From: Dermatophagoides farinae
Taxonomy: Eukaryota; Arthropoda; Arachnida; Sarcoptiformes; Pyroglyphidae
Assembly (NCBI RefSeq): GCF_024713945.1
Contig: NC_134680.1
Location: forward strand, 5,267,501-5,331,500
Direction of reading: 5' to 3'
DNA length: 64,000 nucleotides
In this document: one piece after another, positions 10,201 through 23,741 of the stretch
Layout: each line of letters starts with the position of its first letter
How positions within the stretch are numbered: the first letter of the stretch is position 1
Made by a program: the position numbers and the translations under genes
The notes under the pieces: generated by a model
The model's database searches: none
What the model was told of the DNA's origin: nothing
Seen by the model: only the letters and a program-made list of their open reading frames with translations

Positions 10201-11752
10201 AAAAATTATTAATTACTATTACCAAAAACAATAAATGGGAACATTACCTGTGTATCCTATACAATGTCATAAAGATTCGTGGTATAGTTAGATTTTTAAT
10301 TTTCGAAACTTCAATTAAATAAAAATCAATTATATCCAATATATTCATCATACTATCATTTGATTGTGAATGATAAGTTTTAAATTTTTCATAAAAAGCT
10401 TCGACAGCTTCCAATTCGATTAATCTATTGATATTCATATTTTCAGTTATGCTAATCGAATTGCTTGAAATATTTTCCGTTTCAAATGTTGTTGTAGATT
10501 TGGCTGATAGATTATCATTTTTCATAGATTCAGGTATCAAATTAAACAATGTTTCAAATGCATTTTGTTCATCCTCCGAATCGACAGTTCGACTTTTTGT
10601 TTTCACACGTGATGATCGTCTTTTATCTGCATATTCATAAAGTAATTGTTTTTCATTTTGTTTATGTTGTTCAACATTGTTCGATGTTGTTGTTGTTGTT
10701 GTTGTTGTCGTTGATTTTTTCAACTTTTCACCATCGATCATCATCGATGTGTCGTTATCAATTTCTGGATTACTTGTCGTTGTTGTTGAATGTTGACTTG
10801 GATCATTATCAGCATTAATTTTATTATTATTATTATGATTATCATCAAATTGAATGACAATAGTTGCACAAACATTCGATTGTGGTTGTTGTTGTATGTA
10901 ATCATACATTGTTTTAATTTCTTGTCCAATTTTTTCAAATGTTGAATGTTCAATTGGATTTAGATTTAATTGTAATTTTTTTCGTTTATTCGAACGATTA
11001 TATTCATCATGATAATTACAGCGGCGAAAATATTCCGATTTTAATTGTTCTAATGGCTGTATAATTTGAGGAACAAGTTTGATCAATTGTTCATTCACAT
11101 CGAATTCATGGCTTTCACCACCTAAAGCTACGGTAATCAATGATTTATGTTCATTATTCATATCGTTGATTATTGGTGGCATTAAACGAATACATTCATT
11201 TAATATGATTTTTGCTTTGAAATAATCATTGTTTACTTCTAAACCACGTAGACAAACATTAACACAACGATAAAGATTTTCGGTGATAAAATATAGATCA
11301 ATAAGATTATCGATGGCAACATAATTTGATGGATTATAATTGAATGCCTGTTCAAAACAACGTTTAGCCATCAGATAATTCATTTGATCACGAGATTTTC
11401 TACCACAAGTTAACCATAGATTAATATCGGTATCATCGATTTCCAATGCATCGAATATATAATTAAGATCATTTTTAAAAAGGCCAAGATTTTTATATGT
11501 TAAATATTTTAAACGTTTCAATAGGAATGCATCTTTAATTTTTGGTGGATTATCGATTTCTAATTCTTCTTTTAATTGTAATAATAGATTTTCTGCTTCA
11601 TCAACATTACCATTTGCAGCATATTTCAATGCATTAATATAAAGATCATTTAATTCTTCTTCTTCGGCTTCTTTTGTTGTTTGATAATCAGAATCATCGG
11701 ATGAATTTGATGATTCTGATTGATTATCATTTAATGCTTTTATTCGTAACAT
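7248..11752 (-). CDS. CABIN1: Calcineurin-binding protein cabin-1 / Hir3-type HIRA-complex subunit
   Basis: Three minus-strand exons, 11752-10248, 10189-9882 and 9814-7248, give 1459 residues in one frame. CABIN1 is the metazoan Hir3 homologue, a TPR scaffold in the HIRA complex that deposits histone H3.3. The N-terminus MLRIKALNDNQSESSN followed by KEAEEEELNDLYINAL matches the family start (M-RI-ALN...E-----LY--AL). TPR-like helices follow; Asn/Thr-rich low-complexity linkers lie around residues 330-420. Near residues 910-1010 comes YYLLADHYFKTKDFAKAKYF then FDSWAGLALS and LWIEYGILCY, and near 1325 NLYNGIWCIPVDEIERAGNF, all hallmark segments. I chose the internal ATG at 11752 over one 93 bp upstream because the family begins there. 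The protein ends in a polyglutamine run soon after the TPR region, so the long C-terminal tail of vertebrate CABIN1, with its calcineurin/MEF2-binding parts, is absent. Confidence 0.9.
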
Positions 11753-13063
11753 GATGTTGTGATGATTATATTTGTAAAGAATCTCTTTCTCTGCCAATTT
11801 CAAGTTTTTGTATACAAAAATAATGTCTAGCAAAGTAAATAGCACAACATATGGACATAATAGCTTTGATCAATGGCCAATATATGGCAGCAGCAGTAGC
11901 TATGTTCCATGAACAATGAATTGCTGGTTAAAATTTTAGGAGCAAAGTTTAAAAAAAAATTTAACCCTAAATTGAATATAACCATAAAATTTCAACATTG
12001 AATTGAATCATTTATTTATCAATTAATTAATTAATTTTTTTTTAAATCGAAATTCCAATAATCAAGTGGCTTTTCAACCATTTTATTGTCATTGATTCTG
12101 ATTATTGAATTCAATCAAAAATGTCTATCAAACATGATTCCAATGAATTTGTGTTTTATGATGATTGGTAACCGTTTTAAATTTCTTGTAATTTTTTTTT
12201 TGATCAGATTTATGTTTTTTTTTTGTTTTGTTTTTTTACAGATTGTTTTTTTTTCTGTTCATAATGGTAAATTGTTTATGCACAATTTTTCCCGCATATA
12301 CACACACAATAGATAAAGAGAAACAACAATCGATTTAATTGTTGACAAACATCATCATCTTCATCAACAACAACAATAACAACAACAACAACAAAACAAA
12401 CAAACAAACAAATAAACAATTGAGGAAAAATTCTAATTCATGAAAAAAAAATGATTAATAAAAATTAAAAAATAACATTTTCAATGATGATGAAATGTTT
12501 TGCACTTATGTTTGTTTGTTTGTTTTTTCTTTATTCTGATATATTGGAATTGAATTGATTTGTTTGTGAATGATAATGAATTTTTATTAAGAAAGTCAAA
12601 AATCGATTCTTTCCTCAAACGAATAATACTGGGAAATTGAAATGGGGAAAATTTTCATTCAAACGTTGAGCGAATGATAAAAGAAAATTTTTTTTGGGAA
12701 TCTACCCTTGAATTCAAGGATTCGAATTTCGAATATTATCCAGTGTGTATAATGTGTGTATAGCTGTCATATTTGGTCAATCGATTAATGATGGATGTTC
12801 AATTTTTTTTTCTTGGGAAAAAAAGAATTGATAATTAAAAATTTTTTGCAAAAAAGAAACCACCACCATTTTCTTTGAATGAACCTATGTAAGAAACTTT
12901 TCCTTTTTCTCTATGTTTAGTAGAAAGGTAAGTAAATAATTAGCTATATCAATGATGATGGCCATAATAATAATAATGAAATATCTTTTTTTCTCTGGTC
13001 AGAAAATTTCCAACAAAAAGAATCAATTATTCAATCATGAAGCATTTTTGTAAAGATGAGAAA

Positions 13064-13088
13064 CACCACCACCACCACCACCACCACT
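13064..13088. repeat. (CAC)n trinucleotide microsatellite
   Basis: Uninterrupted CAC repeat of about eight units in non-coding DNA. Confidence 0.85.
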
Positions 13089-16000
13089 GGTTGATTGATC
13101 GATAAATCATATCCCCTATTTTCCTTCAAAAAAAAAATTTTTTTTCTTCATAATTCGATTGATGAAATAATGAATGTGTAATTGTATTTGTTGAATGAAA
13201 AAAATTTTTTTTTTAATGATCGTATCGATTTGAACAAAGAACACAAGATAATAATGTGATAATCGATGGTAATATCAATTTTTTTCTGGTTTCAAAGACA
13301 ATTATTATCGATTAAAAAAAAAATTGTTTTTCAATTTCAAAATTGATTGAATAACATTATTGTCGTTCGAATGAATGAATTATATGGAGCCCGTCGAAAA
13401 AAAAAATCAACAATATTCAAACTCAATTTTTTTGTCGTGAATACCCAAGTTTTACGCACACACACACACACACACAGGTTACTTGTTTCAACAATTTTTT
13501 CCCCCTCAAAAAGTGTTCCAATAATTGTACAATGTCATTTTTTTTTATCTATCTAATATACATGGATCGAAAACAAAAGTTAATGAAGAAGAAAATTTTT
13601 AAAGTTCAAGATAAAAAAGCAACAAGTTGTCAAACATTATTATCATCATCATCATCATCATTATTATTCACCTTATATATGATGATGATAATGTCGATCG
13701 TGAATGGCGCCTTTTTTTTGACTATGAAACCTGTTTTTTTTTCCTTCCAATTTTCTGTTGTTGTTGTTTCCTGAAACAAGTTCCCGTTTCATGGAACACA
13801 AGAAAAAAAAATCAGCATTTTTTTTTAAACACCATCACCATCATCATCAGTTCATTGTTCCAGATTGTTTGATGATCGCGAAAAGAAAAAAAAAATTGTT
13901 TCGGTCAAATTTGGATCATTGTTTGTTGGCGAGCGGGGGGGATGGAGAGAGAGGGAGGAAAAAAAGAAAGGCCAAGAGGAAAAAGACTAATTTTTTTTGT
14001 TGAAAATGGAGAAAAAATTTTCATTAAGAAATTTTAAAAAGAGATGTTAATGGCCTCCGGTCACATATCACAGAAAAAAAGTGGTTAAGTTGTGTTTTTC
14101 ATTTTTTTTTCTCTAAGATGATATGATCATCATATCGATTGATTGCAACCAATTGCAACTATTTACAAATAAAAAAAAATGTTTCAGGAACAACAACAAC
14201 AACGTTTGAGGTCAAAATATTTTTTTTTCACAGCTATGTATTTGTAGCAGGCAGGTAAAACGAAAAAAAAAAGATGAATCAGATATTGATATTGATATTG
14301 AGATAACTCTTTTCTCCTTGATTTTTTTTTTCTTGATTCATGGTCTTTTTTTTTCTTGCACTCGCTTTGTCGTTTTCATCACCCCATTCATTCATTCATT
14401 CATGGTAATTATAAACCTTGATATATGATTCATGATCATCAGTTGATAACAACAAAAAGATAGAATTTCAACAAAAAAAAGAAAAGAAAATTTTCATCAT
14501 TTTCAAGTACATTTTGAAAAATAAAATTCTATACTATCCGATAATAGACAATGTTTCCGTTGTTTGTTAATAATAATAGTTTGATTGTAGACGACAACGA
14601 CAGTAACAACAATTTATATATTGATGATTTCTTCAATCATTTCCGGCTATTTAGAATAAACAGTTTTCTTTTTCGATTATTGTATGATATGTAATAATAT
14701 AATTTTACAACACGACCGGATTAGTTTTGTATCCGATTTCATTATTATCATCATGATCATCATTGTCTGTCAGTCTGTCTGTCTGTCTTTGGCAATTGTG
14801 TGTGTGTGTGTGTATCGTTCGAAAAGTAGGAGGAGCTTAACTCACGCGATTTTTTTTTCTTAAATAATGATCATCATCATCATCATCATCCACCCATCGC
14901 CCATTCTAATGGCTTGTCTGTTTATTTTTATTTTATTTTTTTTTTTTTTTGCTATTTATCTCACCCCTGATTAGACAAAAACACACCGGTGGTGTTAACA
15001 GCCAATATATGAAAGTAGTAGTTGTAGTAGTAGTAGTAGTGGTATGTATCGATGGATGTTTGTTTGTGTTATATACCGGTATATATGAATATATATGATA
15101 TTTATGAATGCATGCTGCTAATATATATATATATAATGATGGTGATGATGATGACAAAAATCATCCGATTTCTAAAAAAAAAAAAAAATAAATCGGGGTA
15201 GTAGAATTCTAGAACGATAAATGTTATTTGTTGATGAGGAGGAGAAAGAATTTTTTTTTTGTATGTTTGTTTGTAAATCGACATATTTTAATGCTACTAC
15301 TACTATGCTACTGCTACTACTTTTTTTCTCTCATTGCTCTCTTTCTTTTATTCTTCCCACATTCGGTATTCCCGCTCTTCTTTTTTTTTCTTTTTCTCAT
15401 ACACACATACAACATCCTCATCCTCATCCTCACCGTCATCATCATCATCATCAATGCACATTGAAAAAAAAAACATTCGACACATACGTTTACATTATAA
15501 TCGTCATATAATAAAAAAAATAACTGAGAATCTTGTTATCAATAAAAATATAAATGTAAATCTAATCAATCAAAAATAAAAAATAATAAAATAATCTGAT
15601 TTTTGATTTACATTGTAGATAGGTGTGTGTGTGCCGTGTCCATATCTGTAACGATTTCTGTGCCCGTGTTTTCGATAACATCAAAATTTCATGATTATAT
15701 GATGTGATATGATGATGATGAGAATTCAAGGAGCTAAATTTGAACGACAAAATATCAACAACAACAAAAAACAATGAATAGAATGATGATGAAATAATGG
15801 TAACTACCAAATGATTATGACGATGAAAAATAATGACGGTGTTTTCATCGTTTTTTTTCTAATCGGTTGTTGAAATTTTGCTAAAATTTTTTTTTTAATA
15901 TTTTTTTTCTCATCACACTCCCTCTTTCATCTTTTTATTATGTGTTTACATTACTCATAGATCAACATCATCATCATCAGCAACAACAACAACAATTAAT

Positions 16001-18195
16001 GCACACGAGTACAATATACAATCATCATCAATCGAATGATTTGTAAATTTATATGTGAGAAAAAAAAACCCATCATCAAATAAAGAAAAAAAAACCGAAC
16101 AAAATTTTAATCATCATTGTATTTTTGACAAAAAAAAATCTCGTTTGTGTTTGTAAATAATACGTCGTATCAATCATCATCCTCTTAGTATACTATAACA
16201 TACACGTACAACATTTAGATGCACGTTAATCATTGTCATTGTGCTATTGACCAATTTTTGTTTACAATAAATACCACCAATAGAACTAATTCATTCAATT
16301 TGATGATCGTTTGGCCATTTATTGTCATCATTTGATTTGATGATTATATTTTCAATTTTTCAACAAAAAAAAAACATTTTATATTTTCATCATCAAATCA
16401 GTTCATCGACATTCCAGCCTTTCGATAATAATTGTCTTTTTTTTCACTTGTCATCATCATTCATTCATTTATCATTGTTTTTAGTTGACTTTGAACAAAA
16501 AAACGGTTTTTATTTATTATTTGAACAAAAGGTAAGAGAAAGGTACGCATTTTTTCTATTCTTTTTTTTTATCATCATCCTGTCTATTGAACAAAATAAT
16601 TTTCAATTCTTGTTTGTATTATTTTTGTTAATCAAACAAACTATCGATTCGTGTGTACCGCACGTGTCATATTTGGTCATGTTTTTTTTAAATTTTTTAA
16701 CTAATCATAGTTTGTTATCGGAAACAATGAATCACATATTTAACACCTTTTTCATCATTGTCAATTATTATTTCCATTTTTTTCAATCACACACACACAC
16801 TATTGACATTTATCATTAGATGCTTGAGATGTAAATGAGTGTTTGTGATTTATTTATAGTGTATTTATTTATGATGTTTGTAAAGATTATCGATATATCG
16901 AATTACGCTCAGTGAAAAATCGATAGTTGCTATTAGATTCGATTCGAATGATTTACCCATATAGTTGATTGTTAAATATCGATTATCTATCTGTTATGCT
17001 GACCTTTAGGATTTTTTTAAAGGGTCGTTTTAATTTTTTTCGCTTTTTATTTCTATAGTTTTGTTCAATAATTTATCATCATTTACTCAAATCAATTCAT
17101 CTTGAAATGCCCCCGTATAATTTTAGTTGATTTATGGAAATTTTTTCCATTAAAAGGAAATTTTTTTTTTGACAATTTTAGTGCACAGAAAAATGAGACT
17201 GAATTTGATTGCCTCTACTATAATAATACAACAATATAGTGTAAATGAGAATTTGATGATGATCGATTCTCATGAATACAGGAAAAAGTATTTCCGATAA
17301 TAGCAATAATGATTAGATACTTGGTCATTTTTTTGTATATTCATTCTCTCTAGAACACTTGAACTTGAAAATTTCAATTAATTTCTATTAATTTAGTTTG
17401 ACTGACTGGATGAATTCAATTTTGTTGTCGATTCATATTTAGCATTTAGTTTTTCTCTTTTCTCTCGCCTTTTTATATACTGCTACAGACAATCTCATGT
17501 AACGTCATAATCTCATGATACTTTATAACATGATAATCACGCGATTTTTTTTCTTTTTTGCTATGTATAATTATTGATGATTTATGATTGACAATATATT
17601 AATTATCACTCAAATAATTATCATTTATTCATTTAGATATCGTAGCTAAACAGTTTGAAGTTTTGAATTTCATAAAATAACATCTTAATATCAATCAAAT
17701 AGATCATTGATGTGTTCGATTCCAGTGTCATAATAGTTGACAATCGATTGATAACTATATATATCGAATTTTATCATTTATTACCACATTCACCATACAA
17801 AACACATACACGCACACATTTCGTTTGGATTCGATTCAATTAACTTTTTTGTTTGTTTTCCTTGTCCAATTATTTGATAAAATTCCTCATAAATTTTCCT
17901 TTGGTCTTTTTTTTTGCTATTTGTAATTGATTGATTGATGGCAAAAAATAATACCTTTTACCCTTTTTACGTCAAAAAAAACTTTCTTTTTAATACGTAA
18001 AATTTTTTGATTTGAAATTGAAATTTTTCTAATTCAATGTTATTGGTTTTTTCTCTCTTCCTCCCTCCCTCGCACTTTTTTATATTATCTTTATTACTAT
18101 TGATTGATAATAATACTTTGGCATTGTCGTAATCTCAACATTGCAATAATCGTCGTAATTATCATCCTCATCAATTGTCGGGTGTAATGAATACG

Positions 18196-18216
18196 TCATC
18201 ATCCTCATCCTCATCC

Positions 18217-18250
<34 letters not shown>

Positions 18251-18262
18251 TATTATTATTAA
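18196..18262. repeat. TCATCC/TCA compound microsatellite
   Basis: CCTCAT hexamer units pass into about a dozen TCA units and then TTA units. It lies just upstream of the candidate ACSL core promoter. Confidence 0.85.
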
Positions 18263-18328
18263 ACAACTTGTTGCAGAAAGTCATTTTCTATTACCAGTGA
18301 AAATAAAAAGGATAGAATCTGACGCCAC

Positions 18329-18360
18329 TATAAACAGCAAAAGCCAGTATTATCAGTGTT
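18329..18360 (+). promoter_or_regulatory. Candidate TATA box and initiator for the ACSL gene
   Basis: TATAAA at 18329-18334 is followed by an arthropod-type initiator TCAGTG at 18353-18358. The initiator A would be +1, placing the TATA box near -26. The site lies about 1 kb before the ACSL start codon, which would leave room for a long or spliced leader. Such pairs can arise by chance in AT-rich DNA, so this is a candidate only. Confidence 0.3.
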
Positions 18361-19386
18361 TGGAATTTTTTCCCATTCATTTTCTATAAACATAGCCATT
18401 CGAAAAAACAATCGGATGTACGTTGTTCAAGTTATTTCATAATCATCATTGTCGTTAACATCGTCAGCGAAGCAAATATTAACCACACATCCCCAAACAC
18501 ATACACACACACAACGTGTATGTATATAAACATTGATTGAAATTTTGGTTACTCAATCATTATTCGTTTCGGTTAGATTGAACATATTAAACCGTATCAT
18601 CACATTATTATTGGTTGGTTGATAATTGAACCACGCTTTTTACATTGAAAAAAACAACAACAGCCATTTCACAAATTCGCAGTTCAAATTTGCTGGTGTG
18701 ATATATATTGGTTGATAATTGAACTGTAATAATAATTGAATTTTCTTTAGTTTCAAGTTCGAATTTGGATTGCAAATAAGTAACTTTTTTCTTAATTTCT
18801 GCAAATTTATTGAATTTTTTTTCAAGTCAAATCAAATCGAAAAATCTAGTCGTCGATAACGCAGAGAAGAAAAAAATTTTTATTCGACTTTAATATTTGC
18901 CTGATTGTTCGAATGGTCTGATTACTGTCATTTTTTTTAATTTTGTTGCTTATTATTAGACCTAATTAATTCACGATCAAATCAATCAATCAATTCATTC
19001 GATCGATCGAACCGATCAAGTTTCAAGTTTATCTGCAATATACATACACACACACACGCGTTTTTAGTGAAAAGAAGAAATAAAAACTTCGTTTCTGATT
19101 TGAATCGGAGAAAAAAAATTTTGCCCTGTGATTTATCGATTCAATTTCGATCATTATAAACGACGAAGACGAAAATAAATTCATTATTATAACAAGATAA
19201 GATATTTATATATTCATCTTCGTCGTATCATCATCATCATCATCGTTTTTTTCAGTGAAATTATTTATTTGATTTTCGAAGAAACAAAAAAAAACAGTGA
19301 ACCTACAAATAAAAATTTATAACGAAAAGATAAAGAAGATATTAGCCAAATTATATCATTATAATAATCGAGTGGATATAAAGACG
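18361..19386. other. Probable 5' leader/upstream region of the ACSL gene
   Basis: About 1 kb of AT-rich DNA with CA tracts (about 18500-18514 and 19045-19060) and a GATC-rich patch near 19000-19020. No coding signal. If the upstream promoter is real, this is leader, possibly containing an intron. Confidence 0.35.
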
Positions 19387-22207
19387 ATGACAGCCTCATC
19401 AACACCAGGCTTAACGACAACACCACCGTCAACAACACTTGTGATGAATGGTACTGAACAATCAGCAACAGCAGCCGTAATCATGAATGGAACTGTGTCT
19501 AAACCGTCAACACCCGTTTCAGCTGATTCAATGAATAATAATAATAATAACAATAATAAGAATTACAATGTTCCAAATGGACATCATAATCATTCAACAA
19601 TGATGGCTAATGGTGGTAAAAAAGTTTTAACAAAAATGATTAATGGTGAATTATCAAACGTTAAATATGATGAAACTGTTAAATCGAATGTTGATTCGCA
19701 GCCAACGACTCCTTTACCGGCTTCAACAACTGCAACAACAACAGCGACCCATTCAACACCAACGGGTCCTAGTGCATTCAAAGTTCCAGCCGATATTACT
19801 GTTAAACTTCTTAAAGGTTTTTTCATTTTGCTGGTACATTTGATTGTCACCCTATATACCTATATTTCATGGCCAATCTATTTCTACATACAAAAACCAT
19901 TTGAAGTAGTGGAAAAATCCAAAATGATTCGATCGAAACAGATGGATCCCGAAGATCCCAAATCACCATGGGTCGGTATGTTTCCCGAAAAATGGCCATT
20001 CGTATTGGATAAATGTGAGAAAATGGATGATGTTTGTGAATATATTGGTGAATATTTCTCGTTAAAAAATCGTGCCCTTGGATCACGTCGTGTGATCAAA
20101 GAATATGTTGTTTCTGGTCCAGATGGCAAAACACCATTACGTATCGATGGCCGTACGGTAAAAAAACTTGAACTGGCCGATTATGAATGGATCACATTTG
20201 AAAAGATGATCGAACGAAAAAATAATATGGCTCACGGTTTTCATTTGGCTGGTATTAAACGCAATGAACCGATTGTTATACTTTGTGAAACTTGTGCCGA
20301 ATATTTTATGGTTCAATTGGCTATTGCACGCGCCGGTACCGTACAGGTAAATGTTTTTGCTACGCTTGGTGATTCAGGTATTGCTCATGCCATACGAGAA
20401 ACGAATTCGAAATATATTTTCACATCATGGGAATTATTGCCTAAAGTACGATCGATTATTTCGGCTAACGATTTCGTCATTAACAAAGTTATCTACATTA
20501 ATCGTCGTGTGGAACATGTAACCGAAGAAATGGATCAAGAAGCAGCCGAATTGATCAAGCCTATTGGTGAAACACAATTTGTATCATTGGAAACAATCGA
20601 AAATGAAGGACGAACTCGTGGTGCTGAAGTTGAAGATCAATGTAGACCATTGGGAAAAGATGAAATTTCTTATATAAGTATGTGGTTATTGAAAATTGTT
20701 TATAATAATTACTAATGAATTTTTTCAACTTGAATTTGATAGTGTATACATCGGGAACAACTGGTATACCGAAAGGTGTTCAAGCTACATCGTCACAAAT
20801 GATTCATCTAATGCGTACGATATTACCGGTGTTGAAAAATGCAATTGGACGTGCTCATGAAGAAATGTATGTTGCCTATCTTCCACAAGCCCATATATTC
20901 GAAGCAACATGTGAATTTTTAGCATTGGCATTGGGAGCACCCATTGGTTTTGCTAATCCTTTCACATTGACCGATTCTGCACCAGGTCTGGCAAATGGAA
21001 CAGAATCTGATCTGCGTCTATTGAAGCCTACCATTATGATTGCCGTACCATTAGTATTGGAACGAATGCGTAAAGAGATATATACAAAACTTGAAGCACG
21101 ATCTCCAATTTCATCTCCATTATTTAATTATTTGATGGATTATAAAATTAGATGGACACAGAAAGGTAAGCGTTTTAAAATCATTGATGATGATTGTTTG
21201 AATCATTTTTAAATTCTTTCTTACAATAACAATAGGATATAAAACACCAGTTGTGAATAAATTATTATGTAAAAAAATTCGCGAACAATTTGGCGGTCAG
21301 TTACATTTATTGATTCTTGGTGGTGCACCATTATCAGCCAGTCTACAAGCTTTGATCAAAGCCGCCTTAGATGTGAAATTGGTACAAGGTTATGGTATGA
21401 CTGAGACGTTGGGCGCATGTATTTGTATGGACGAAGATGATCTCTCATATGGCCGTTGTGGTCGACCTTTACATGGTGTACATGCAAAACTTGATGATTG
21501 GGTCGAAGGTGATTATCGTGTAACGGATAAACCATATCCTCGTGGCGAACTAATGATCGGTTCGAAAGCCAATTCGCTTGGTTATCTAAAAAAACCAGAA
21601 ATGACAGCCGAATTATATGAAAAAGATGACCGTCTAGGTATCACTTGGTTCCGTACTGGTGATATAGCCGAATTACATCCAGATGGTACATTCAAAATTA
21701 TAGACCGTAAAAAAGATCTAGTTAAACTGGCCAATGGTGAATATTTCTCTCTTGGAAAGGTATGTTTTGTATTTGTTGATTTTTATTCAAGGTTTAATCA
21801 CCATTTTTTCACTTTGTTAGATTGAATCAATACTCAAAAATTGTAGCTATATCGATAATATATGTGTATTCGGCAATGCATTGGCTAACTACTTGGTGGC
21901 CTTAATCATACCCAATGCAAATCGATTTGGTCGTTTAGCTAAATCATATCGAGTTCCACGTTCGGAAGCAAACGATGATGAACGTCTAGTGAAAATTGTT
22001 CTCAAGTCATTACGTGAATCAGGCTTAAAGAATGGATTGAAAAAAGCTGAAATACCAACAAAAATACGTATTCTATCGGATGAATGGTCACCGGATAATG
22101 GAATGTTAACAGCTGCAATGAAATTGAAACGTAGTATGATTAAATCAAAATATAGCTCAACTATAGAAGAATTATTTCATGATCCAGAAAAAGATACAAA
22201 ACAATGA
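19387..22207 (+). CDS. Long-chain fatty acid--CoA ligase, ACSL3/4 type
   Basis: Four exons, 19387-20677, 20743-21165, 21236-21759 and 21821-22207, with phases that join exactly; 874 residues. The enzyme uses ATP to activate long-chain fatty acids to acyl-CoA via an acyl-AMP. Visible are a membrane anchor near residues 140-165 (GFFILLVHLIVTLYTYISWP), the P-loop-like AMP-binding motif YTSGTTGIPKG right after the first intron, VQGYGMTETLGACICM, and the FACS signature around residue 710 (TWFRTGDIAELHPDGTFKII then DRKKDLVK). ACSL3/4 proteins sit on ER, lipid-droplet or peroxisomal membranes. All catalytic motifs look intact. The first ~125 residues are a Thr/Ser/Asn-rich extension not typical of the family (usually about 700-720 residues). 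A downstream start at Met-60 or later is possible. ACSL3 and ACSL4 cannot be separated here. Confidence 0.92.
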
Positions 22208-23713
22208 ACGAAAAATGGGGCTGAATGATTGAATTGATTAATTAATATATAAATTGTCATTGTCATGTGTTTATTATATTATATTATTATTACAAACCTG
22301 AAAAAAAACCTTAAGGTAGTTTTTAAACAAAAACTAATTACTTTGAAAAAAAATTGATGAAATACACAAACACACACACACACAACTAAATCTGTTTAGG
22401 GATGTTTTTATTTAAGACAAACCATTTTAATAATTTCATCATCAAATACATGTGTCCATTTAAACAAGAAAAAAAAATTCATTGATATCCAACATACAGT
22501 GAATGAACATAACACACCTACACTTACACACACACACACACACACGCCTCTCACAAAACTCTTGGATTGTGATAAAAATTTTTTTTCTTCATTCTAATTG
22601 TGTTTCTTTTTATGTTTTTCATTTCATTTTTATTATCCATTCACACATATACACACACACATACACATTTGAAATGATGATCAATGGCCATCGAATATAT
22701 CCACTTTAAAATCAAATCATCATCATCATCATCATCACCATCATCGTTGATTGTTTCCTATTTGAATATTTGAAGAAATTTCTGAATTTTGAAAACAATT
22801 AAGCATTCATTATCTGATTCATTCATACATTTAAATCATCCTTACAAAAAAAAAATAACAACTACAACAACATTATCTGAATATGAATCATTATGAAATT
22901 TACAGAAACTTTTTTTTATATATACAAATGTGAAGAAAAATTGAACAGAAAATTCAAGAAAAAAAAATTCAGCCACACAAGTCAATCATATCATCATCAT
23001 CTTCATCTTCATTTTCATTATTGATTTTCATCCGTCTTTATTTATCTAACTAATATATTTGTTTCACACACACACACACACACAAACACCCTAAATACAC
23101 TTTAAAAAAACTCATAATAGCGATCGAATATTCGATATGAATTGATTTTTGTTTCAACACAAATACACCAATATACATAAATACTACCCAAAAACACATA
23201 AACAATCATATATAATTGGTGAGAAAATTTATTCAAAAATAATGATGGTATGTTGTATGTATGTGTGTGTGTGTGATATTTAGATGATGATTGAATGATG
23301 GAACAATTGTTGACAATTGTATCAGATCATTTTATCCATCGATTATGATTATAATTAATGAAAAAAAAATTGTCTTTTCTCTAATTGTCAATTATTATTA
23401 TTATTATTACAAAAATTATTCAATAATTTGTAATTAAAAAAACAAAAATTGTTGGATATTAAATAAATGAAAAAATCAAATTTTCTTGATAAAAAAAAAA
23501 AATTTTCGTTTTTTTTCTCGCGTTCGAATTTCGTTTGTCGTTATATTTTAACATTGTCGACATGGCTGGATAGAAATAGCGTATATAGAGAGAATATTAA
23601 AATGTTTTTCCTTGATGTTTTCGTGGAAAAATTGTTTTTTGTTATAAATAATTCAATTCGAATGAAAAGAAAATATCAATGATTACGAAATCCATTTGTA
23701 ATAATCATAACAA

Positions 23714-23741
23714 TAATCAATCAATCAATCAATCAATCAAT
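23714..23741. repeat. (AATC)n tetranucleotide microsatellite
   Basis: About seven units of AATC in non-coding DNA; no other feature attached. Confidence 0.85.

Larger units (their letters stand above)
11753..18320. other. Large non-coding region upstream of CABIN1 and ACSL
   Basis: About 6.6 kb with no convincing exon on either strand. It holds the 5' flank of CABIN1 on the left. The rest is AT-rich DNA with many 8-10-base A or T runs, CA/GT tracts (for example near 13456-13477 and 14799-14814), CAT/GAT trinucleotide stretches, a (CAC)n tract at 13064-13088 and a CCTCAT tract at about 15412-15453. Open frames here (such as 16322-16819) are Phe/His/Ile-rich translations of T-rich repeats. No transposon ends or tRNA-like cloverleaf recognised. 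Confidence 0.5.

Noticed and set aside
16322-16819. 165-codon open frame on the plus strand
   Set aside because: Product is Phe/Ile/His-rich and follows T-rich repeats; no family resemblance and no splice context.
17705-17735. GTTCGATTCC resembling a tRNA B box
   Set aside because: The flanking bases do not form a T stem and no A box, anticodon arm or acceptor stem could be found upstream.
18196-18262. Regularly spaced short repeats that might suggest an array such as CRISPR
   Set aside because: They are head-to-tail CCTCAT/CAT microsatellite units without unique spacers, in a eukaryotic genome.
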